Of a DNA stretch of 64,000 nt, positions 22,207 to 32,147 are shown one piece after another (positions within the stretch are counted from its first letter, which is position 1; every line of letters begins with the position of its first letter). This stretch comes from Nansenia antarctica. Taxonomy: Eukaryota > Chordata > Actinopteri > Argentiniformes > Microstomatidae. Under the pieces are notes generated by a model. It did no database searches. It saw nothing but the letters and a program-made list of their open reading frames with translations, and was not told the origin of the DNA. The DNA lies in contig OZ022341.1 of assembly GCA_963989245.1 (NCBI GenBank), positions 64,703,109-64,767,108 of the forward strand, in the 5' to 3' direction. A program made the translations under genes and the position numbers.

Positions 22207-23697
22207 AGACTACCATTAAAATGTCATGTGGGGTTCCCCAAGGATCAATCCTTGGCCCCCTTCTATTCAATCTCTACATGCTTCCATTGGGACACATCAC
22301 AAAAAGAACAAAATCGCCTACCACAACTATGCGGATGACACTCAAATCTACATAGCCCTCTCACCGAACGACTATAGTCCCATCGACAATCTCTGTAATT
22401 GCATTGAACAAATAAATGCCTGGATGAGACAAAACTTCCTCCAACTAAACAAGGACAAAACAGAGATAATTGTATTCGGTGCACCTGACATAAGATCGAA
22501 AGTCAGTGCAAAACATGATGATGAAACATCTCTCTCTTCAAACTAAAAAACAGGTCAGAATCTTGGTGTAATTCTAGACTCCAATCTAAACCTCAACAGC
22601 CACATAAACTCGATAACTAAATCAGCCTACTATCACCTGAAAAACACAACAAGAATGAGAGGTTTCATGTCCAAACAAGAACTTAAAAAGCTCATCCATG
22701 TATTTGCTTCGAGTAGACTTGATTATCGTAATGGTCTACTAACAGAGAGTCTTAGAGAGTCTCATCAGATACGGCATTACATCTTGGTTTGGTAACCTAT
22801 CTGTCCAACTAAGGTCCAAACTGGTCCGACTGATACAGACTGCATGGAAGATCATCGGGATGAAAGACCACTCATCCCTGCAGTCTATTTTTGAACAGGC
22901 TACTCTCAGACAGGCTAATAGAATTCTCATGAATCCCTCCCATGTCCTACATGCAGAGTATGAACTGCTGCCCTCTGGGAGGAGGTTCAGAGTCCCCCGC
23001 TCTAGATTAAATAGATTTACAAATTATTTTATTCCTGTTTCTGTTAAACTTTTAAACTGCACCAGATGAATGTAAACATATCTTGCTTATCGTTTTGTTT
23101 CCACTCTTGTCTTAATCAGGGCTGCCTTCTGTCTGTGTTTTTATCATTCTGTATTGTCTGTTGCTCTTTGTTGGCTGCTGTGGGGTGTAAGCCCAATACA
23201 AATTTCCCAGTGATGGGACAATAAAGTGACTTTTGACTTTTGACTTTGAACAGGCCTATCTAAAGGGGCTGTACTTTAATGTGCAGCTCATCCAAAATGC
23301 CACTGCTAGGGTCCTAACAAAAATGAAGACGTTTGAACACATTCACCAATCCTGAGATCCCTGCACTAGCTACTAGTCTCTCAGAGAATTTAATTAAAAG
23401 TGCTCCTAATTGTATACAAATCGCAAAATGGTCTAGAACCAAAATACATACCATCCCATCTCCTAACACCCTATATTCCACCATGGCCCCTAAGGTCAGC
23501 TGAGACTAATCAGCTAATCGTTCCAAGAGTGAAAACAAAACACTGTGCAGCAGCTTTCAGTCACTCTGCTGCATGCTCCTGGAACAAACTCCCTGAAGAA
23601 ACCAAACAGGCCCAAACCCTACAAATATTTAAATCTAAGCTAAAAAAAAACTTAATCATAACTGTTTTGCAACAGTTATGATTAAACACGAACAATT
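22207..23697 (+). pseudogene. Jockey-group LINE RT fragment, interrupted by a second LINE
   Basis: The reading opens with the RT motif GVPQGSILGPL (22226-22260, frameshifted) and includes the catalytic YADDTQIYI at about 22329-22355 and FLQLNKDKTEIIVFG. The C-terminal part resumes at 23390-23680 (LLIVYKSQNGLEPKYIPSHL, PRVKTKHCAAAFSHSA, WNKLPEE). Frameshifts and a stop at 22543 make it inactive. A second LINE sits at 22746-23253. Copy B carries the same element at 63394-64000 without the insertion. The clade is probably CR1/L2/Rex-like but is not certain. Confidence 0.75.
22746..23253 (+). pseudogene. Nested LINE 3' fragment, copy A only
   Basis: It reads RYGITSWFGNLSVQLRSKLV through HAEYELLPSGRRFRVPRSRL to a stop near 23069. 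A 3' UTR follows, ending in ATAAAGTGACTTTTGACTTT. The flanking AACAG at 22741-22745 and 23249-23253 looks like a 5-bp target duplication. Copy B shows the uninterrupted site (CTACTAACAGGCCTATC at 63931-63947). Confidence 0.85.
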
Positions 23698-24141
23698 CCA
23701 TCCATGTATTTTTATTCATTTATATTATCTTATTCATTATCTTATTAAATGTTTATCTGTATATCTATTCTTATCATTTTAATTTTAAATTTTTTAATCT
23801 GCTTACTTCTCCTCCACTACACTTGCCTTGCCTTATCTGGAACGGGTCTCAGAAGTCATCATAAGGCGACTCCTAACTACTAATGCTACTAACATTATGT
23901 ATATTTTATTTTATATTTACTGAATGTAATGTTATTACTGTTGATGTTTATATTGTGTCTATTATCCTTGTCATGTTCTAGTGTTGAGACGGATGTTGGT
24001 GAGGGATGTTGTAGAGCTCAGGCATTCCGTTGCCTTGTGCCTTGTGTATCAGTGTAATGACAAATAAACAAGACTGGACTTGAGTCAATAAATAAAGGTC
24101 CAAATGAACTCTGGGGGATCCTAGACTCATTAGTAGGACCA
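23698..24141 (+). repeat. LINE 3' UTR-like sequence
   Basis: A/T-rich sequence ends in AATGACAAATAAACAAGACT at 24056-24075. No coding. It is the 3' UTR of the LINE to the left and possibly a second tail. Confidence 0.5.
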
Positions 24142-24262
24142 GGGGCGTATTTCATCAACGTCGCTAAAAGGAAAATCCAGGCTTATTCTGATAAGTCTCG
24201 TGAGATTTAAAAAATAATAAATCTGGATTTATTCTTAAGCGACGTTGATGGAATACCACCCA
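24142..24262. mobile_element. MITE with TATTTCATCAACGTCGCTAA ends
   Basis: The left arm GGGCGTATTTCATCAACGTC and right arm GACGTTGATGGAATACCACCC are imperfect inverted repeats around an AAATAATAAATC centre. The same end sequence family occurs at 39543-39621. Confidence 0.65.
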
Positions 24263-24436
24263 GGTCTCAGATGTTATCTGAATGAGATTAAGGCTGTGTT
24301 CGCTGTAAATTCGCTCTGGAAATCTGATCAGCACTTGTGGAATGCCTCTTGTCCGATCAAATGACTTGGTCCCTTTATGACGTTGAACCCAGTGTGCGCT
24401 CCAGCGCTGTCAGAGCGTATTTACGAACACAGCCAC

Positions 24437-24689
24437 TTATAGCGCCTTTATCCAAAGCGCTTTACAACGGCCTCTCATTCACCCATTCACACACACATTC
24501 ACACACCAATGGCGGCCAAGCTACCATGCAAGGCGCCGACCGGGCCCGCTCACTGGGAGCAATTTGGGGTTCATTGTCTTGCCCAAGGACACTGCGACAT
24601 GTGGCCAGCCGGGGCTCGAACCGCTGCTCTGCCAACCTTGCGATCAATAGACGCCGGCTCTACCTCCTGCGCCACAGCCGCCCCATAAC
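24437..24689 (-). repeat. tRNA-derived SINE
   Basis: On the minus strand the head has a pol III A box (TGGCGCAGGAGGTAGAGC at 24674-24657) and B box (GGTTCGAGCCC at 24622-24612). The body runs to AAGCGCTTTGGATAAAGGCG at the 3' end (about 24445-24464). It lies only 10 bp downstream of the donor of transporter exon 24913-24699. Confidence 0.8.
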
Positions 24690-24968
24690 TGAACTCACGC
24701 TCTGGGATCATGGCGGTGATGAAGCAGGCGGCCCCGGCCACCATGTTGGCGGTGGCGAAGGGCAGGCGGCGGCCGATGCGCTCGATGGTGAAGAGGATGA
24801 GGAAGGCGGCGGGGAACTCCACCAGGCCGGAGATCAGGAAGTCGATGTACACGTCTCCTCCCAGAATGCCCAGACGCATAATCAGCCCCTGGTAGACCAC
24901 GGCACTGGTGAACCTGGGGGAGGGGGGTTAGAGGGGTTAGGGACACGGAGGACGTTTCATACAGTACT

Positions 24969-25331
24969 CAGGGTTCCCGCGCTGGTTTTAAAAAGCCTTA
25001 AAGTCTAAAATCCAGCAATTGAATTTATAAGGCCTAAAAAGGTCAAAATGTTCAGTTATTTGGGCTAAAAGTTAGGTGCTAGGTCTTAAAAATGAGATCC
25101 TGCAAGGAAATCAGTCTGACCAAAATCTATTTACGCAGAAATGAATCAAGCTGGAACCAAAGAAATGCCAATTCGCTTCCTTTTTTGTCTGTATGGCAGT
25201 GAAATCCCTAATTTCATCACCTCGAGGATGACAAAAAGCTATCACATGGTGTCACGAATAGGTCTAAAATTATATTCAAAGAGGTCTAAAAAGGTCTTAA
25301 ATTTGACTTGTTGAAACTTGTAGGAACCCTG
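24969..25331. mobile_element. hAT-type MITE
   Basis: Terminal inverted repeats CAGGGTTCCCGC and GTAGGAACCCTG enclose 363 bp of subterminal AAAAGGTCTTAAA-like repeats. The CAGGG ends are hAT-like. A clean 8-bp target duplication is not visible. Confidence 0.65.
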
Positions 25332-25333
25332 TG

Positions 25334-25373
<40 letters not shown>

Positions 25374-25649
25374 CAGTTAGCAAAATATTGCTCAATATCC
25401 GCTGTTATTGGTAGCCGCTCAATATGGAGAAGGCGGTGCTTCCTGTACCCATGAGCGGGATACTGTCTGTCTTATAGTATTGATCAACCCACTGGTCTGG
25501 TGCGAATAACATCCTGTGTGTGGCAGAACTGGTTGTTGGCTCTGCATTACTGTAACAAATTGTTTCCAGGATGTCAAAATGCACTGTTAGTATTTATGTC
25601 CTTTAGAATTGTACTTTGTATGTATGTGGACATAAATAAAGCATTTAAA

Positions 25650-25687
<38 letters not shown>

Positions 25688-26660
25688 AACAGCCTCCTTT
25701 GCTGGACAGAGCCACCAGCTAACATCTAGAGGGGCCAGACGGACTCTCATAGACCTTCATCAACATCAACAACAACAACACTGGACTGGTCTGAAACTCC
25801 AGGGAAAACTGGCATGTCTTCCCACAGCTGATCACTCTGTTTCCCATTCTTTTCTAAAAAACACTGCACTCGATGAGGACATTGTCATATTCACAACCAA
25901 GGCCAGATTACAAGTCCTTCCTACCAGACTCAACCTCTCTATTTGGTTTCCCTCCACTCAGGTTCCTCATTGCTTGCACCACACCACAGAACAGGTTACA
26001 GAAACACTATCGCATATCTTGAATGGCTGTTATGTTTACAAAGGAATGTATATAGCACGTCATGACAGAATTGTGAGCCTAATAGTAAAGGACATATCAC
26101 TCCACTTCCCAGTTACAGTGAAAATGTATACACATGCTTGTGTCAATGCATCCATGTTCAATTTCTGTAATGACCAATGTCACTTTTCACAGTTGTCTGC
26201 TAACACACCAGATGTTGTTGTTGTTAATGAAGAGTCCAGAGAGGTGTCTGTATTAGAGGTAGCATGCACCTTTGATATAAGCCTAGAGGAAGCCTTCATG
26301 ACTAAGGTCATGAAATACCAGCAGCTTGTAGACACCATCTCAGAGCTAGGCTATAGGTGTACGCTATTTAGTCTTTATATTTGGCAGTCTAGGACATGTG
26401 CACAGATTGGTTGTCAGAGGACTACGTCTACTGGGAATGTCCAAGGGAGAAGCAAAAAGGCTCAGCAAGTATTGCTCTGTCTCTGCGATTATTGGCAGCC
26501 GCCAAATATGGCGGAGACGGTGTTACTTGTACCCGTGAGTCTTGTCCTGTTGTATGTGAAAGACATTGTCCATGTCTGTTTGTGAATGCATCCCATCTGT
26601 GCCTTCAGTATTTGTGTCCCTGTATACTTGTTTCTATGTGGACAGAAATAAATGATTAAA

Positions 26661-26700
<40 letters not shown>
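25332..26700 (+). pseudogene. R2-type LINE (restriction-like endonuclease), two nested partial copies in TG repeats
   Basis: Between TG runs at 25337-25371, 25652-25686 and 26661-26700 sit two 5'-truncated copies. The second (25687-26660) reads, on the plus strand, a Cys/His segment (HTTEQVTETLSHILNGC), ARHDRIVSLI, and the endonuclease core TPDVVVVNEES...VLEVACTFD with KVMKYQQLV. These words are typical of the C-terminal restriction-like endonuclease of R2/NeSL-type LINEs. The first (25372-25651) is only the 3' UTR; both share GGCGGTG/CGGTGTTAC..TGTACCC words and the tail GTGGACATAAATAAA. The 361-codon frame 25500-26585 spans both copies and a microsatellite, so it is not a single gene. Confidence 0.7.
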
Positions 26701-26704
<4 letters not shown>

Positions 26705-26759
26705 ATGTGTGCGTGTGTGTGCGTGTGTGTGGGAGTCTGAAGTAGAACACTAGGGGAGG

Positions 26760-27020
26760 CTGGTGGAGGTAGAATTCCATTCCATGCAGGGGGAGGAGGG
26801 GAGAGGAGAGAGAGGAGAGGGGAGGAGGGAGAGGAGAGGAGAGATGGGGAGGGGAGAGGAGAGGAGAGATGGGGAGAAGACAGGAAAGGAGAGGAGAGGA
26901 GGACTTAATGATCTTGGCCTCGGGGAGAGGAGAGAGGAGAGGATAGATGGGGAGGGGAGAGGAGAGGAGAGGAGAGGAGAGGAGGGAGAAGAGAGGAAAG
27001 GAGAGGAGAGGAGGAAGTAA
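26760..27020. repeat. Purine-rich GGGGAGAGGA minisatellite
   Basis: Repeats of GAGAGGAGAGGGGAGGAG with two longer units containing GATCTTGGCC or GATGGGG. This G/A-only strand can form triplex DNA. No coding; it sits in the intron between transporter exons. Confidence 0.8.
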
Positions 27021-27165
27021 TGATCCTGTGTTTAACGTGGTCAGTAGATGCTGAGTGGGTCTCACCAGTTGAAGCTCAGGATGAAGGTGTGTTTCCTCAT
27101 GTTGGGGGTCCTGATCAGGTCCATGATGAGGCTGTCGACGTCTCAGCATTGTCATCTCTCAGAGT

Positions 27166-27477
27166 CTGGAAGACACATTAAACATTCAATCATTACATAA
27201 CTTAACATATAAAATATATATTATGTAATATATCATTTAATATATGAAATATATATTATTAGTATAATAATATGTAACATAATAACTAATTTGGATAGTT
27301 CTGTAACTGCTTTTACTACTGTAACTGCTGGGAATGAGTGTAAAGAGACTATGAAACCGGTGCCTCAGACTCTCTGGGCAGGTTAAAGAATATGATGATG
27401 AGTGAAGTTGAGGTCGATGTCTGTGTACGTTTTTAAAGGATGTTGGCATAATGTTTATTAGTTTTAATGTGTGAATG
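27166..27477. other. AT-rich noncoding spacer
   Basis: ATATATTA-rich stretch at 27205-27280. No exon or repeat recognised. Confidence 0.5.
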
Positions 27478-27479
27478 TA

Positions 27480-28374
27480 CACTACCGTTCAAAAGTTTGG
27501 GGTCACCCAGACAATTTCGTGTTTTCCATGAAAACTCACACTTTTATTTATCAAATGAGTTGCAAAATGAATAGAAAATATACCGTATTTTCCGAACTAT
27601 AAGTCACACTTTTTTTCATAGTTTGGCTGGTCCTGCGACTTATAGTCAGATATACGACTTATATATCAATATATAGAATTTCATACTGACAGACATGAAC
27701 CAAGGAGTAAACATTACCGTCTACAGCCGACAGAGGGCGCTCTGGGCCGCTCTGGGCTTGTGACAACTATATGCTGCTCCTATACCACTGAAGAAATGCA
27801 ACATTAGCTTGTTGAAGCTAAGCAAACGGTAGCTTGGTGAACTTGCTTACTGGTAACTTGCTTGTTGGACTCGCTGGCTTGTTATGTTAATTTAGCCTAT
27901 TCAGCCTCCCAGGTATGTTCTTTATGCTATTGTTTTGCTGAATAACTGAATAATGTGTTACATTAACATACCGGACTTCTATTCAGCCTGTTGTTCTGTG
28001 TGCTATTGTGTAGTTGAATAAACTTGCCTTTCCAGATTAAATGTCTGTTCTTGGTCTTGGATTTTGGGAAATAAATGTATAAATAAATGCGATTTATAGT
28101 CCAGTGCGATTTATATGGTTTTTTCCTCTTAATGACACATTTTTGGACTGATGCGACTTATATACTCCGGAGCGATTTATAGTCCGGAAAATACGGTAGT
28201 CAAGACATTGACAAGGTTAGAAATAATGATTTTTATTTGAAATAATAATTTTGTCCTTCAAACTTTGCTTTCGTCAAATAATGCTCCCTTTGCAGCAATT
28301 ACAGCATTGCAGACCTTTGGCATTCTAGCTGTTAATTTGTAGAGGTAATCTGAAGAAATGTCACCCCATTCATC
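27480..28374 (-). mobile_element. Tc1/mariner fragment with inserted MITE
   Basis: The outer end CACTACCGTTCAAAAGTTTG follows a TA at 27478-27479. On the minus strand the right part reads WGDISSDYLYKLTARMPKVC at about 28314-28373, a usual Tc1-transposase C-terminus, followed by its 3' UTR. The rest of the transposase is missing. The coding part is separated from the end by a 614-bp MITE (27583-28196). Confidence 0.75.
27583..28196. mobile_element. MITE with CCGTATTTTCCG ends, TA target site
   Basis: Inverted ends CCGTATTTTCCGAACTATAA and TTATAGTCCGGAAAATACGG flank 614 bp. A TA dinucleotide is duplicated at 27581-27582 and 28197-28198. Subterminal GCGACTTATA words repeat. The TA duplication suggests mobilisation by a Tc1/mariner-type transposase. 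Confidence 0.85.
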
Positions 28375-28555
28375 AGAGCAACGCATCCGGGTACTTTGCT
28401 CTCCCGTCATGTCCACGCCCCTTTTTGGGTGATAGAAGCGGAGAAGTTTGACTGGCGGTCAATTCATCAGAGCAACGCATCCGGGTACTTTCCCCTCCCG
28501 TCATGTCCACGCCCCTTTTTGGGTGATAGAAGCGGAGAAGTTTGACTGGCGGTCA
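28368..28555. repeat. 94-bp tandem duplication
   Basis: ATTCATCAGAGCAACGCATC... repeats with two base changes at 28462. Its start coincides with the break of the Tc1 fragment. The following 28556-28763 shows no gene. Confidence 0.9.
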
Positions 28556-29550
28556 ATGGGAATTTCTGGTCTTTGCTACTTTAATCCGATAAAATAAGAA
28601 AACCGTAGTGCTTTTTAGATATTAGGAGCCCAAATCCGATGGCCAGTTAGGCAAACTATTATATAGTGTCGTTGCCGATCAATGATCGACGTCGTTATAT
28701 AGAGAAAATTTATGAAATAGGGGTTGATTCACCAGATCAGTCATACGTCATCTCCCTGTCATCAGCCCCTCTGGGGTCACCTAGGAGAAGAAGAAAAAAA
28801 AAAGAGTAAACTGTGCGCACAGTTTAGTAAACTGTGGCCTCAGATTCATAAACTGTGCGCACAGTTTAGTAAACTGTGGCCTCAGATTCATAAACTGTGC
28901 GCACAGTTTAGTAAACTCACTCCGCAAATCACTCCGCCCGCAAATCACTCCGCAAATCACTCCGCACCTGACGTAAACTGAGGGCTCCCTACTCCTGCCC
29001 GTCCGCGGCGCATGTTCGGCAGGTTCATACAGTCAGCATCCTACTTTCCCAAAATTCACGTTGTTGTGACTGGTAAGTAGACTAATGTTATAACCTACAT
29101 AAATTACACGTATTTACATTCATCCAGGATTCTATTACTGTGACTGAATACTGAAATCTGAAGCAAGCCTACACTGACATTTTAGCAGTGTTGATAGCCT
29201 AGCCTAGGATAATGTTAGCCGACAGCCTGCCAACGCACCTCCCGCTATGGTTATACCTAAGTACAGGCTTATTTGCATTCACTCAGGATATTCAAACGTT
29301 CCAATTAGAACATTGAGTGTTAGGTTGTTGAATAATTGTCTGGACAATTGTCTGGCTAGCTACCAGCTCCCAAGCAGCTCCCAAGCAGTTTATAGATGAG
29401 ATTTTGAAATTCTGTAGACATTTTTACCAATATATTGCATTAGGCTACACAGATGTTTATTTCATGTAGGCTACTTAGACTGGGCTAGATATTTTTATGG
29501 CTATATACCTATTTTTTTTATAATTTTTTATGGCTCCAACATCTTCACAG

Positions 29551-30108
29551 ACTCACAGATGAAGGTCAGTTTGATGGTGACTTCTTGGACAAGAACCTTA
29601 TCTTATTCTGCTTCCTTGGTTTGATTCAGGTAAGTGGCATCAACAATGGATGGTGTAGACATGTATAGCCTAAAATACTCTAACCAACAGGCCTATGATT
29701 ATACTTTAATAAAAGGCCTAAACCTTTCCCAGTAATCAATTTTGTAATTTGATTTGGTATTACTCTGATCATGTCCGCAGGATGAATTGGATTCAGTTAA
29801 GGAGACCTGGAACAGCCATCTGATTCGTCCATCAAGGAATGAGCTTGTTCCCCACGGTCGCCCGGATATCATGTATACCATACCTGAATTGTATGGCACA
29901 GGCGATTATCTGTGTCAAGGAAAATCGTACCAACTGTGAAGGCGACTGTATCCACCGCCATGACATAGCTTGTGATGAGGACGTTTTCACCCTGTGCACC
30001 CACATAATGGCACAAAACAATCTCCATGTTCCTGTGGATGCATTCATGGCAATTGGCCTCTACATTTCCTTGAGGGAAGAATTGTCTGCACTTGTAAATG
30101 TTGAGTGA
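29551..30108 (+). pseudogene. Integrase-like transposase pseudogene, C-terminal exons
   Basis: Exon 29551-29629 (acceptor TTCACAG, donor GTAAGT) reads FDGDFLDKNLILFCFLGLIQ. The next exon starts at 29781 after TCCGCAG and reads ELDSVKETWNSHLIRPSRN, then HGRPDIMYTIPELYGTGDYL. A frameshift near 29917 moves the reading to VKENRTNCEGDCIHRHDIA and IGLYISLREELSALVN before a stop at 30106-30108. The words match the C-terminal part of a repetitive integrase-core-domain protein family of fish genomes. The catalytic core exons upstream are absent, so it is a dead remnant. Confidence 0.6.
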
Positions 30109-30271
30109 GTGAGATTCATATGAGGACCATCACCAGGCTCTGGAATACATTCACATGGGCCAGCTCCAAGCAGCCTCTTCATAGACTCAGACTCTTATTA
30201 TTTTGAAAGGGTGATGGACAAACCTGGGATGTCAGTATCTTGAGTAAAACTACAGAATATAATGCATTTAC

Positions 30272-30715
30272 CTTAGCAGTGGAAATTATCAAATAAATGG
30301 TAAAACAAAATTAAAGTCAAAACATTTTTGTTTAATAAATTGACCATTGTGCATGTTATTTGAGAACTCTGATATACTGTTAATATCATAACATGAAAGA
30401 AACTCAGGGTAAGCTGAACCTTAGCACTGGAAATAATCAAATAAATGACAAAGATTAATGCCACGTTTTTGTTGAATAATTGACTTGTGCATGTTATTTG
30501 AGCACCCTGATATACTGTTAATCAGAACCCTGATATGCTGTTAAACATGAAACTAACCCAGGGTAAACTGAACCCTGGCAGTGGAAATAATCAAATGAAT
30601 GTACAAAAAATAAATAAAGTCCCCTTTTTTGTTGAATAATTGACGAATGTGCATGCTGTTTGAGGACCCTGATATACTGTTAATAGCATAACATGAAAGA
30701 AACTCAGGCTAAGCA
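30272..30715. repeat. About 150-bp tandem repeat, three copies
   Basis: TAGCAGTGGAAATTATCAAA...GTGCATGTTATTTGAG...GATATACTGTTAAT recurs three times with 10-20% divergence. Confidence 0.8.
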
Positions 30716-31041
30716 GAATTACGGAAAGAGAGAGAATGAAGGTGCCATTCTGCCACAACAACACCGTTTCCTGGGGACCTCCAGAGAGATGGTGAATTAC
30801 CTACAGTAGAATAGAGAAGCATAACATGAGCTACATGCAGTTGTAGATGTACATACCCAATCATGTACATTGAACTCACACACCTGACACTTACCACTAA
30901 ATAATGTCCATCACCCACACGTTTGCATCAAGGACGCTGGTGAACTCTTCTGCCAATTCAAGGTATGATCCATAGTTGTTTGGGACTTCTAACACACACC
31001 CACATGTGTGGGACTGGGGGCTTCTTGTAAAGGTACTCTTA

Positions 31042-31252
31042 AGGGCTCTGCACACAGCGTGCGATTTCTGTTGCGCGTCAACGTTCCATTTTGAAGTTTG
31101 AATGGAAGTCTATGAGAACATCATAAAACATCGCATCCCAATGCACACAGCGTGCGATGCAATTTCTGTTGTATGTTCTCATAGACTTCCATTCAAACTT
31201 CAAAATGGAACGTTGACGCGCAACAGAAATCGCACGCTGTGTGCAGAGCCCT
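31042..31252. mobile_element. Foldback MITE with 80-bp perfect arms
   Basis: Arms 31042-31121 and 31173-31252 are exact reverse complements starting AGGGCTCTGCACACAGCG, with a 51-bp spacer that repeats part of the arm. TTA is duplicated at 31039-31041 and 31253-31255, fitting a PIF/Harbinger-type target site. A TTAA-type (piggyBac) reading would need one mismatch. Confidence 0.85.
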
Positions 31253-31935
31253 TTAGGCTCAACAAATCGGATGTGGATTTCCTTGGCAACCAGGAGGTCT
31301 GCACCTATTAAAGACAACACAAAATGGTATGGATGCCACCCATTAGTCAATTAATTGACTGATTAGTATTAGTCAATACATTTTTACAGCACTGAACAGA
31401 CTTCAAAGGAACAGGAAAATGTCCCCGAAATGTCAGTGTAGGCTTGCTTCAGATTTCGGTATTAGGTTACAGTAATAGAATCCTGGATGAATGTAAATAC
31501 GTGTAATTTATGTAGGTTATAACATTAGTCTACTTACCAGTTACAACAACGTGAATTTTGGGAAAGTGGGATGCTGACTGTATGAACCTGCCGAACATGC
31601 GCCGCGGACGGGCAGGAGTAGGGAGCCCTCAGTTTACGTCAGGTGCGGAGTGATTTGCGGAGTGATTTGCGGGCGGAGTGATTTGCGGAGTGAGTTTACT
31701 AAACTGTGCGCACAGTTTATGAATCTGAGGCCACAGTTTACTAAACTGTGCGCACAGTTTATGAATCTGAGGCCACAGTTTACTAAACTGTGCGCACAGT
31801 TTATGAATCTGAGGCCACAGTTTACTAAACTGTGCGCACAGTTTATGAATCTGAGGCCACAGTTTACTAAACTGTGCGCACAGTTTAATCTTTTTTTTTC
31901 TTTTTCTCCTAGGTGACCCCAGAGGGGCTCCGTAG

Positions 31936-32108
31936 ATAATAAACCCCCAGCAGGCATCCAAAAAATGGGAAAATCTCAAGAAAATATATAAGGTTACCAG
32001 AGAGCAATGTGGTTAGATGTACTGTTTAACCTTTTTTCCATCACGACTACTGAAGGTGTACTGTAAGAAAGGCATAAAAGCATTATTTGTAATTCTTGTC
32101 ATTATTAA

Positions 32109-32147
<39 letters not shown>

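Larger units (their letters stand above)
8451..23315 (+). repeat. Segmental duplication copy A
   Basis: From TGTACAGTAT at 8451 this segment is collinear with 41657 onward (initial offset 33,206). Copy B reaches the window end at 64000, which corresponds to about 23315 here. Unique flanks differ just left of 8451 and 41657, fixing the left boundary. Copy A lacks the BEL and hAT insertions of copy B. It has two LINE insertions that copy B lacks (19480-20002 and 22746-23253) and seven rather than four copies of a 48-bp intronic minisatellite. Confidence 0.95.
20776..27165 (-). pseudogene. SLC22-type organic cation transporter, 3' six exons, copy A
   Basis: SLC22 proteins are 12-TM plasma-membrane carriers of organic cations or anions. 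Exons on the minus strand: 27165-27066, 24913-24699, 22130-22022, 21709-21597, 21431-21332, 20866-20776. They have GT-AG borders and matching phases. They encode about TM7 to the C-terminus: VVYQGLIMRLGILGG and VEFPAAFLILFTIERIGRR (TM8-9), WFRTIVACIGRLGIT (TM10), CDVGGIVAPFMLYRL (TM11), then LLLPETRGVPLPETIDDIE and a hydrophilic tail ending KESAIV. LPET and IERIGRR are family signatures of the OCT-like branch. The 100-nt exon 27165-27066 reads TLRDDNAET in one frame and DLIRTPNMRKHTF in another, so it carries an apparent 1-nt frameshift. No exons for TM1-6 are visible up to 41656. Probably a truncated pseudogene. Confidence 0.7.
28764..31929. mobile_element. DNA transposon with 420-500-bp inverted repeats
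   Basis: The arms 28764-29182 and 31428-31929 are inverted repeats that start AGCCCCTCTGGGGTCACCTA. Each arm contains a run of 43-45-bp iterons built on the perfect palindrome AAACTGTGCGCACAGTTT (about three palindromes on the left, five on the right). The interior holds a broken transposase-like gene, a three-unit 150-bp repeat (30272-30715) and a foldback MITE. No clear target duplication is seen. Long iterated ends and an integrase-like coding remnant suggest an IS3EU- or Ginger-like group, but this is tentative. Confidence 0.75.

Noticed and set aside
22263..22484. 73-codon minus-strand frame opposite the LINE RT
   Set aside because: Shadow of the YADD-containing RT frame.
25500..26585. 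361-codon open frame taken as one protein
   Set aside because: It begins in the 3' UTR of one LINE copy, crosses a TG microsatellite (CVCVCVCV) and continues in a second LINE copy, so it is a chance fusion.
31680..31890. Iterons of the long-arm transposon considered as a CRISPR-like or satellite array
   Set aside because: They are part of inverted terminal arms and are mirrored at 28800-28920.
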